The notes under the pieces were generated by a model that made no database searches, was not told the DNA's origin, and saw nothing but the letters and a program-made list of their open reading frames with translations. The translations under genes were made by a program, and so were the position numbers. A DNA stretch of 64,000 nucleotides from Euglena gracilis. Lineage: Eukaryota > Euglenida > Euglenophyceae > Euglenales. This document shows positions 19,518 to 29,899 of the stretch, piece by piece (the first letter of the stretch is position 1; each line of letters opens with the position of its first letter). The stretch is from contig CP154954.1 in assembly GCA_039621445.1 (NCBI GenBank), positions 35,511,703-35,575,702 of the forward strand, in the 5' to 3' direction.

Positions 19518-20392
19518 TGCCGAAACGGCATTACCAGGCTCATGTAAGGTAAGTGCCTTCATGGAGCCTGGACATCCATATACTATACATATATATATAC
19601 ATTGGTAGCGGAAATCGCTGAACAGCCCTGGGATGAACCTGGGTGTGACACTCTAGGCTCTGGATGGAAGCATCCGAGAGCCCCTCTACCAATGGCCGTG
19701 CGGACGGAAACCGTCTGCAAGAGGTAATTGCCTCTTATTGCGTCGTGAAGGAGCTACTGCTGTGAAGACCTTGGCAGCCGGGAAACCTGGCAAGCCGCTA
19801 AGTGACACACAGCATACAGCGCGCACGCCGTAATAATAGGCCAACTTGTCACTTTTCGGCCCTAAGGCCCCTTAAGGCTGCCAGACAGCAAAAATTCTGT
19901 TCTGGCCTAAGCCAGCCGCCCTCTCCTCCCTACTTTCCCCCACCCCTGCAAAGGTGTCGCCGGCAGTCGGTTTTGTAAGTAGGCTTTTGTTTCCTAGTGC
20001 GGATATGACCGCCTAGGAGCCCTATCCGGGTATGACCAGGATAGGAGCCTGCCCCCCCCTTCCACACCTCTCCCCTCGGGTTTTCAGCGAATCGCTTGAC
20101 CAACCCCGCGTGCCTTTGGCACACCCAAAGTGGGTGGATGGGACACTTTGTCAGGAAACCTGCCAAGCCCCGTTTCCCACAGTGGGCTTTTTCACACCCC
20201 ACCTAAGCCGAAACGGCTAATAGGTAACCGCGAAACGCGGCTAACCTTTTGCGCGTTTTTGGGCTTTGGGTGGATGCCACTGTGCGGAAAGGAGATACAC
20301 CGAATGGAGAAGTGAACCCCACCTAGGGCAGCGTCAGATATCCTGACTGGACTGGGAAACCCTGGTCCATGAAGGAAATCGGGTGTAGCCCT
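19518..20392 (+). other. Non-coding 3' region of Element 1
   Basis: No convincing ORF. It contains a short TA-rich run (about 19577-19600) and many micro-hairpins, for example 19703-19715 (GACGG-AAA-CCGTC), 20206-20218 (AGCCG-AAA-CGGCT) and 20228-20240 (CCGCG-AAA-CGCGG), plus larger GGATATGACC/GGTATGACC stem pieces near 20000-20045. It probably forms the structured 3' untranslated region. Confidence 0.7.
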
Positions 20393-20402
20393 GGGAGGGG
20401 GA
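20393..20402 (+). promoter_or_regulatory. Polypurine tract of Element 1
   Basis: GGGAGGGGGA lies directly before the 3' LTR start TGTGTACC. It is the expected primer for plus-strand DNA synthesis during reverse transcription, and it fixes the LTR 5' boundary. Confidence 0.9.
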
Positions 20403-20829
20403 TGTGTACCAGGCACGTCCCAGCTCTGTAGGATATCTGCAGAGTGGGTTCTGTGACGGTCACACCACTGTGGAAACCCACAGCTGGTAAGATCGTGGCA
20501 GACCCTTCTGGGATCTGCCCCTGGACACGTCAGCACTTTTCTCTCCTTCCCCCACAGGTGGTATTCTTTACTCTCACAATCTCAAAGTTTGACAATTGGT
20601 TTTGTCAGAGGGAAAAACCCTCGGAACAATCGACTTTGATCTCAGAAGAAACTTCCGAATCTTTGCTTTGTGCTTGCCTCTTGGGGAATTGGGAAGAAAA
20701 GGGGAAAACCACTTTTCGTTACTCCAAAGACTTTTCCCTACCATAAGTAGGTTGCGCACCAAGGCGAAAGCGAAAGGCTTTTACAGAAAGTCCCAAAAAG
20801 GGGAAAAGGGAAAGCTTTGGACGTACACT
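20403..20829 (+). repeat. 3' LTR of Element 1
   Basis: 427 bp from TGTGTACC to TACACT, about 99.5% identical to the 5' LTR by eye. It is followed at 20830-20834 by CTTAC, the right target duplication, and then by the rest of the interrupted SatA monomer (TCCGAGTAACTGAATGG). Confidence 0.96.
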
Positions 20830-20834
20830 CTTAC
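20830..20834 (+). other. Right target site duplication of Element 1 (CTTAC)
   Basis: Same five bases as 5730-5734, in the SatA sequence context expected for the uninterrupted monomer. Confidence 0.95.
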
Positions 20835-21662
20835 TCCGAGTAACTGAATGGGTGTTCCAGGAGGCCTCCAAAGTTAGGGGAACCGTTGGTTTCATGATTG
20901 TTGTGGTTTAATGGTAAGAAAAACGTGCAGCGGGAATGTTGGTTGCAATAAATGAGCACATTTATATGGGTGCATTCGACCGTTTAGGGGGACGTTTACC
21001 TGGTCAGCCCAGGTTACCATGTAAAAATGGACCAAATTGGGCATTACTCCGAGTAACTGAATGGGTGTTCCAGGAGGCCTCCAAACTCAGGGCATCCGTT
21101 GGTTTCATGATTGCGTGGTTTAATGGTAAGAAAAACATGCACCGGGAATGTTGGTTACAAGAAATGAGCACATTTAGATGGGTGTTATTCGGGGGACGTT
21201 TACCAGGTCAGCCCAGGTTACCGTGTAAAAATGGACCAAATTGGGCCTTACTCCGAGTAACTGAATGGGTGTTCCAGGAGGCCTCCAAAGTCAGGGGACC
21301 CGTTGGTTTCATGATTGTCGTGGTTTAATGGTAAGAAAAACATGCAGCGGGAATGTTGGTTGCAAGGAATGAGCACATTTAGATGGGTGTATACCTGGGG
21401 GACGTTTACCAGGTCAGCCCAGGTTACCATGTAAAAATGGACCGAATTGGGCCTTACTCCGAGTAACTGAATGGGTGTTCCAGGAGGCCTCCAAAGTCAG
21501 GGGACCCGTTGGTTTCATGATTGTCGTGGTTTAATGGTAAGAAAAACATGCAGCGGAAAGGTTGGTCGCAAGAAATGAGCACATTTAGATGGGTGCATTC
21601 GACCATTCCGGGGGACGTTTACCAGGTCAGCCCAGGTTACCATGTAAAAATGGACCAAATTG

Positions 21663-24600
21663 GGCCTTACGCCGTGTAACTGAATGGGTGTTCCAGGAGG
21701 CCTCCAAAGTCAGGGGACCCGTTGGTTTCATGATTGTAGTGGTTTAATGGTAAGAAAAACAAGCAGCGGGAATGTTGGTTGCAAGAAATGAGCACATTTA
21801 GATGGTTGCATTCGACCATTTCGAGGGACATTTACGAGGTCAGCCCAGGTTGCCGTGTAAAAATGGACCAAATTGGGCCTTGCTCCTAGTAACCGAATGG
21901 GTGTTCCAGGAGGCCTCCAAAGTCAGGGGACCCGTTGGTTTCATGATTTTCGTGGTTTAATGGTAAGAAAAACATGCAGCGGGAAGGTTGGTTGCAAGAA
22001 ATGAGCATATTTATATGGGTGCATTCGACCATTTCGGGGACATTTACCAGGTCAGCCCAGGTTGCTGTGTAAAAATGGACCAAATTGGGCCTTACTCCGA
22101 GTAACCGAATGGGTGTTCCAGGAGGCCTCCAAAGTCAGGGGACCCGTTGTTTTCATGATTGTCGTGGTTTAATGGTAGAAAAACATGCAGCGGGAATGTT
22201 GGTTGCAAGAAATGAGAACATTTAGATGGGTGCATTCGACCATTTCGGGGGACATTTACCAGGTCAGCCCAGGTTACCGTGTAAAAATGGACCAAATTAG
22301 GCCTTATTCCGTGTAACTGAATGCGTGTTCCAGGAGGCCTCCAAAGTCAGCGGACCCGTTGGTTTCATGGTTGCGTGGTTTTTTTGGTAAGAAAAGCATG
22401 CAACGGGAATGTTGGTTGCAAGAAATGAGCACATTTAGATGGGTGCATTCGACCATTTCGGGGGACATTTACCAGGTCAGCCCAGGTTGCCGTGTAAAAA
22501 TGGACCAAATTGGGCCTTACTCCGAGTAACTGAATGGGTGTTCCAGCGGCCTACAAAGTCAGGGGACCCGTTGGTTTCATGATTTTCGAGGTTCAATGGT
22601 AAGAAAAACATGCCGCGGGAATGTTGGTTGTAAGAAATGAGCACATTTAGATGGGTGCATTCGACCATTTCGGGGGACGTTTACCAGGTCAGCCCAGGTT
22701 ACCATGTAAAAATGGACCAAATTGGGCCTTACTCCGAGTAACTGAATGGGTGTTAAAGGAGGCCTCCAAAGTTAAGGGAACCGTTGGTTTCATGATTGTT
22801 GTGGTTTAATGGTAAGAAAAACATGCAGCGAGAATGTTGGTTGCAAGAAATGAGCGACCATTTCGGGGACGTTTACCAGGTCAGCCCAGGTTACCATGTA
22901 AAAATGGACCAAATTGGGCCTTACTCCGAGTAACTGAATGGGTGTTCCAGGAGGCCTCCAAAGTCAGGGGACCCGTTGGTTTCATGATTGCGTGGTTTAA
23001 TGGTAAGAAAAACATGCACCGGGAATGTTGGTTACAAGAAATGAGCACATTTAGATGGGTGCATTTCGGGGGACGTTTACCAGGTCAGCCCAGGTTACCG
23101 TGTAAAAATGGACCAAATTGGGCCTTACTCCGAGTAACTGAATGGGTGTTCCAACAGGCCTCCAAAGTCAGGGGACCCGTTGGTTTCATGATTGTCGTGG
23201 TTTAATGGTAAGAAAAACATGCAGCGGGAAGGTTGGTCGCAAGAAATGAGCACATTTAGATGGGTGCATTCGACCATTCCGGGGGACGTTTACCAGGTCA
23301 GCCCAGGTTGCCGTGTAAAAATGGACCAAATTGGGCCTTACTCCGAGTAACCGAATGGGTGTTCCAGGAGCCCTCCAAAGTCAGGGGACCCGTTGGTTTC
23401 ATGATTGTCCTGGTTTAATGGTAAGAAAAACATGCAGCGGGAAGGTTGGTTGCAAGGAATGTGCACATTTAGCTGGGTGTATTTCGGGGGACGTTTACCA
23501 GGTCAGCCCAGGTTGCCGTGTAAAAATGGACCAAATTGGGCCTTACTCCGAGTAACCGAATGGGTGTTCCAGGAGCCCTCCAAAGTCAGGGGAACCGTTG
23601 GTTTCATGATTTTTGTGGTTTAATGGTAAGAAAAACATGCAGCGGGAAGGTTGGTTGAAAGAAATGAGCACATTTAGATGGGTGCATTCGACCATTTCGG
23701 GGACATTTACCAGGTCAGCCCGGGTTGCCGTGTAAAAATGGACCAAATTGGGCCTTACGCCGTGTAACTGAATGGGTGTTCCAGGAGGCCTCCAAAGTCA
23801 GGGGACCCGTTGGTTTCATGATTGTAGTGGTTTAATGGTAAGAAAAACAAGCAGCGGGAATGTTGGTTGCAAGAAATGAGCACATTTAGATGGTTGCATT
23901 CGACCATTTCGAGGGACATTTACGAGGTCAGCCCAGGTTGCCGTGTAAAAATGGACCAAATTGGGCCTTGCTCCTAGTAACCGAATGGGTGTTCCAGGAG
24001 GCCTCCAAAGTCAGGGGACCCGTTGGTTTCATGATTTTCGTGGTTTAATGGTAAGAAAAACATGCAGCGGGAAGGTTGGTTGCAAGAAATGAGCACATTT
24101 ATATGGGTGCATTCGACCATTTCGGGGACATTTACCAGGTCAGCCCAGGTTGCTGTGTAAAAATGGACCAAATTGGGCCTTACTCCGAGTAACCGAATGG
24201 GTGTTCCAGGAGGCTTCCAAAGTCAGGGGACCCGTTGTTTTCATGATTGTCGTGGTTTAATGGTAGAAAAGCATGCAGCGGGAATGTTGGTTGCAAGAAA
24301 TGAGAACATTTAGATGGGTGCATTCGACCATTTCGGGGGACATTTACCAGGTCAGCCCAGGTTACCATGTAAAAATGGACCAAATTAGGCCTTATTCCGT
24401 GTAACTGAATGCGTGTTCCAGGAGGCCTCCAAAGTCAGCGGACCCGTTGGTTTCATGGTTGCGTGGTTTTTTTGGTAAGAAAAGCATGCAACGGGAGTGT
24501 TGGTTGCAAGAAATGAGCACATTTAGATGGGTGCATTCGACCATTTCGGGGGACATTTACCAGGTCAGCCCAGGTTGCCGTGTAAAAATGGACCAAATTG

Positions 24601-25838
24601 GGCCTTACTCCGAGTAACTGAATGGGTGTTCCAGCGGCCTACAAAGTCAGGGGACCCGTTGGTTTCATGATTTTCGAGGTTCAATGGTAAGAAAAACATG
24701 CCGCGGGAATGTTGGTTGTAAGAAATGAGCACATTTAGATGGGTGCATTCGACCATTTCGGGGGACGTTTACCAGGTCAGCCCAGGTTACCATGTAAAAA
24801 TGGACCAAATTGGGCCTTACTCCGAGTAACTGAATGGGTGTTAAAGGAGGCCTCCAAAGTTAAGGGAACCGTTGGTTTCATGATTGTTGTGGTTTAATGG
24901 TAAGAAAAACATGCAGCGAGAATGTTGGTTGCAAGAAATGAGCGACCATTTCGGGGACGTTTACCAGGTCAGCCCAGGTTACCATGTAAAAATGGACCAA
25001 ATTGGGCCTTACTCCGAGTAACTGAATGGGTGTTCCAGGAGGCCTCCAAAGTCAGGGGACCCGTTGGTTTCATGATTGCGTGCTTTAATGGTAAGAAAAA
25101 CATGCACCGGGAATGTTGGTTACAAGAAATGAGCACATTTAGATGGGTGTTTTTCGGGGGACGTTTACCAGGTCAGCCCAGGTTACCGTGTAAAAATGGA
25201 CCAAATTGGGCCTTACTCCGAGTAACTGAATGGGTGTTCCAACAGGCCTCCAAAGTCAGGGGACCCGTTGGTTTCATGATTGTCGTGGTTTAATGGTAAG
25301 AAAAACATGCAGCGGGAATGTTGGTTGCAAGAAATGAGCACATTTAGATGGGTGCATTCGACCATTCCGGGGGACGTTTACCAGGTCAGCCCAGGTTACC
25401 ATGTAAAAATGGACCAAATTGGGCCTTACTCCGAGTAACCGAATGGGTGTTCCAGGAGGCCTCCAAAGTCAGGGGACCCGTTGGTTTCATGATTGTCGTG
25501 GTTTAATGGTAAGAAAAACATGCAGCGGGAAGGTTGGTTGCAAGGAATGTGCACATTTAGCTGGGTGTATTTCGGGGGACGTTTACCAGGTCAGCCCAGG
25601 TTACCGTGTAAAAATGGACCAAATTGGGCCTTACTCCGAGTAACCGAATGGGTGTTCCAGGAGGCCTCCAAAGTCAGGGGACCCGTTGGTTTCATGATTG
25701 TCGTGGTTTAATGGTAAGAAAAACATGCAGCGGGAAGGTTGGTTGCAAGAAATGAGCACATTTAGATGGGTGCATTCGACCATTTCGGGGACATTTACCA
25801 GGTCAGCCCGGGTTGCCGTGTAAAGATGGACCAAATTG
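21663..25838 (+). repeat. Tandem duplication of a 2088-bp SatA block (higher-order repeat)
   Basis: Distinctive monomer variants recur exactly 2088 bp apart: GGCCTTACGCCGTGTAAC at 21663 and 23751, a TGCTCCTAGTAACC variant, a GCGTGGTTTTTTTGG variant, the ATGAGCGACCATTTCGGGG shortened monomer, and others. The unit covers about ten monomers (21663-23750 and 23751-25838). The copies differ at only a few places, so the duplication is younger than the divergence among the ten monomers inside it. Confidence 0.9.
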
Positions 25839-28800
25839 GGCCTTACTCCGAGTAACCGAATGGGTGTTCCAGGAGGCCTCCAAAGTCAGGGGACCCGTTG
25901 GTTTCATGATTGTCGTGGTTTAATGGTAAGAAAAACATGCAGCGGGAATGTTGGTTGCAAGGAATGAGCACATTTAGATGGGTGTATTTCGGGGGACGTT
26001 TACCAGGTCAGCCCAGGTTACCATGTAAAAATGGACCAAATTGGGCCTTACTCCGAGTAACTGAAAGTGTGTTCCATGATTGTCGTGGTTTAATGGTAAG
26101 AAAAACATGCAGCGGGAAGGTTGGTTGCAAGAAATGAGCACATTTAGATGGGTGCATTCGACCATTTCGGGGGACATTTACCAGGTCAGCCCAGGTTACC
26201 GTGTAAAAATGGACCAAATTGGGCCTTACTCCGAGTAACCGAATGGGTGTTCCAGGAGGCCTCCAAAGTCAGGGGACCCGTTGGTTTCATGATTGTCGTG
26301 GTTTAATGGTAAGAAAAACATGCAGCGGGAATGTTGGTTGCAAGAAATGAGCACATTTAGATGGGTGCATTCGACCATTCCGGGGGACGTTTACCAGGTC
26401 AGCCCAGGTTACCATGTAAAAATGGACCAAATTGGGCCTTACTCCGAGTAACTGAATGGGTGTTCCAGGAGGCCTCCAAAGTCAGGGGACCCGTTGGTTT
26501 CATGATTGTCGTGGTTTAATGGTAAGAAAAACATGCAGCGGGAATGTTGGTTGCAAGAAATGAGCACATTTAGATGGGTGCATTCGACCATTCCGGGGGA
26601 CGTTTACCAGGTCAGCCCAGGTTACCGTGTAAAAATGGACCAAATTGGGCCTTACTCCGAGTAACCGAATGGGTGTTCCAGGAGGCCTCCAAACTCAGGG
26701 GACCAGTTGGTTTCATGATTGTCGTGGTTTAATGGTGAAAAAAAACAAGCAGCGGGATTGTTGGTTGCAAGAAATGCGCACATTTAGATGGGTGCATTCG
26801 ACCATTCCGGGGGACGTTTACCAGGTCAGCCCAGGTTACCATGTAAAAATGGACCAAATTGGGCCTTACTCCGAGTAACTGAATGGGTGTTCCAGGAGGC
26901 CTCCAAAGTCAGGGGACCCGTTGGTTTCATGATTGTCGTGGTTTAATGGTAAGAGACACATGCAGCGGGAATGTTGGTTGCAAGAAATGCGCACATTTAG
27001 ATGCGTGCATTCGACCATTCCGGGGGACGTTTACCAGGTCAGCCCAGGTTACCGTGTAAAAATGAACCAAATTGGGCCTTACTCCGAGTAACTGAATGGG
27101 GGTTCCAGGAGGCCTCCAAAGTCAAGGGACCTGTTGGTTTCATGATTGTCGTGGTTTAATGGTAAGAAAAAACATGCAGCGGGAATGTTGGTTGCAGGAT
27201 ATGAGCACATTTAGAGGGGTGCATTCGACCATTCCGGGGACATTTACCAGGTCAGCCCAGGTTACCATGCAAAAATGGACCAAATTGGGCGTTACTCCGA
27301 GTAACTTAATGGGTGTTACAGGAGGCCTCCAAAGTCAGGGGACCCGTTGGTTTCATGATTGTCGAGGTTTAATGGTAAGAAAAACATGCGGCGGGAATGT
27401 TGGTTGCAAGAAATGAGCACATTTAGATGGGTGCATTCGACCATTCCGGGGGACATTTACCAGGTCAGCCCAGGTTACCGTGTAAAAATGGACCAAATTG
27501 GGCCTTACTCCAAGTAACCGAATGGGTGTTCCAGGAGGCCTCCAAAGTCAGGGGACCCTTCGGTTTCATTATTGTCGTGGTTTAATGGTAAGAGAAACAT
27601 GCAGCGGGAATGTTGGTTGCAAGAAATGAGCACATTTAGATGGGTGCATTCGACCATTCCGGGGGACATTTACCAGGTCAGCCCAGGTTACCGTGTAAAA
27701 ATGGACCAAATTGGGCCTTACTCCGAGTAACTGAATGGGTGTTCCAGGAGGCCTCCAAAGTCAGGGGACCCGTTGGTTTCATGATTGTCGAGGTTTAATG
27801 GTAAGAAAAACATGCAGCGGGAATGTTGGTTGCAAGAAATGAGCACATTTAGATGGGTGCATTCGACCATTCCGGGGGACATTTACCAGGTCAGCCCAGG
27901 TTACCGTGTAAAAATGGACCAAATTGGGCCTTACTCCGAGTAACTGAATGGGTGTTCCAGGAGGCCTCCAAAGTCAGGGGACCCGTTGGTTTCATGATTG
28001 TCGTGGTTTAATGTTAGAAAACGCATGCAGCGGGAATGTTGGTTGCAAGAAATGAGCACATTTCGATGGGTGCATTCGACCATTTCGGGGGACATTTACC
28101 AGGTCAGCCCAGGTTACCGTGAAAAAATGGACCAAGTTGGGCCTTACTCCGAGTAACTGAATGGGTGTTCCAGGAGGCCTCCAAAGTCAGGGGACCCGTT
28201 GGTTTCATGATTGTCGTGGTTTAATGGTAAGAAAAACATGCAGTGGGAATGTTGGTTGCAAGAAATGAGCACATTTAGATGGGTGCATTCGACCATTCCG
28301 GGGGACGTTTACCAGGTCAGCCCAGGTTATCATGTAAAAATGGACCAAATTGGGCCTTACTCCGAGTAACTGAATGGGTGTTCCAGGAGGCCTCCAAAGT
28401 CAGGGGACCCGTTGGTTTCATGATTGTCGTGGTTTAATGGTAAGAAAAACATGCAGCGGGAATGTTGGTTGCAAGAAATGAGCACATTTAGATTACCAGG
28501 TCAGCCCAGGTTACCATGTAAAAATGGACCAAATTGGGCCTTACTCCGAGTAACTGAATGGGTGTTCCAGGAGGCCTCCAAAGTCAGGGGACCCGTTGGT
28601 TTCATGATTGTCGTGGTTTAATGGTAAGAAAAACATGCAGCGGGAATGTTGGTTGCAAGAAATGAGCACATTTAGGTGGGTGCATTCGACCATTTCGGGG
28701 AACATTTACCAGGTCAGCCCAGGTTACCATGTAAAAATGGACCAAATTGGGCCTTACTCCGAGTAACTGAATGGGTGTTCCAGGAGGCCTCCAAAGTCAG

Positions 28801-29899
28801 GGGACCCGTTGGTTTCATGATTGTCGTGGTTTAATGGTAAGAAAAACATGCAGCGGGAATGTTGGTTGCAAGAAATGAGCACATTTAGATGGGTGCATTC
28901 GACCATTTCGGGGGACATTTACCAGGTCAGCCCAGGTTACCGTGAAAAAATGGACCAAATTGGGCCTTACTCCGAGTAACCGAATGGGTGTTCCAGGAGG
29001 CCTCCAAAGTCAGGGGACCCGTTGGTTTCATGATTGTCGTGGTTTAATGGTAAGAAAAACATGCAGCGGGAATGTTGGTTGCAAGAAATGAGCACATTTA
29101 GATGGGTGCATTCGACCATTTGTGGGACGTTTACCAGGTCAGCCCAGGTTACCATGTAAAAATGGACCAAATTGGGCCTTACTCCGAGTAACTGAATGGG
29201 TGTTCCAGGAGGCCTCCAAAGTCAGGGGACCCGTTGGTTTCATGATTGTCGTGGTTTAATGTTAGAAAACACATGCAGCGGGAATGTTGGTTGCAAGAAA
29301 TGAGCACATTTAGATGGGTGCATTCGACCATTTCGGGGGACATTTACCAGGTCAGCCCAGGTTACCGTGTAAAAATGGACCAAATTGGGCCTTACTCCGA
29401 GTAACTGAATGGGTGTTCCAGGAGGCCTCCAAAGTCAGGGGACCCGTTGGTTTCATGATTGTCGTGGTTTAATGGTAAGAAAAACATGCAGCGGGAATGT
29501 TGGTTGCAAGAAATGAGCACATTTAGATGGGTGCATTCGACCATTCCGGGGGACGTTTACCAGGTCAGCCCAGGTTACCATGTAAAAATGGACCAAATTG
29601 GGCCTTACTCCGAGTAACCGAATGGGTGTTCCAGGAGGCCTCCAAAGTCAGGGGACCCGTTGGTTTCATGATTGTCGTGGTTTAATGGTAAGAAAAAACA
29701 TGCAGCGGGAATGTTGGTTGCAAGAAATGAGCACATTTAGATGGGTGCATTCGACCATTCCGGGGGACATTTACCAGGTCAGCCCAGGTTACCATGTAAA
29801 AATGGACCAAATTGGGCCTTACTCCGAGTAACCGAATGGGTGTTCCAGGAGGCCTCCAAAGTCAGGGGACCCGTTGGTTTCATGATTGTCGTGGTTTAA

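Larger units (their letters stand above)
5735..20829 (+). mobile_element. Element 1: 15.1-kb Ty3/gypsy chromovirus inserted in SatA
   Basis: Complete LTR retrotransposon: 428-bp 5' LTR, a primer-binding site touching it, gag and pol regions ordered protease, reverse transcriptase, RNase H, integrase, a C-terminal chromodomain, a purine tract and a 427-bp 3' LTR. It is bounded by CTTAC duplications. The order and the chromodomain place it among chromoviruses of Metaviridae. It is unusually long: coiled-coil coding sequence lies before gag and about 4.6 kb of coding sequence lies between integrase and the 3' LTR. Near-identical LTRs suggest recent insertion, yet several frames are interrupted, so this copy probably depended on proteins from intact copies, or some breaks are recoding sites or sequencing errors. 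Confidence 0.95.
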
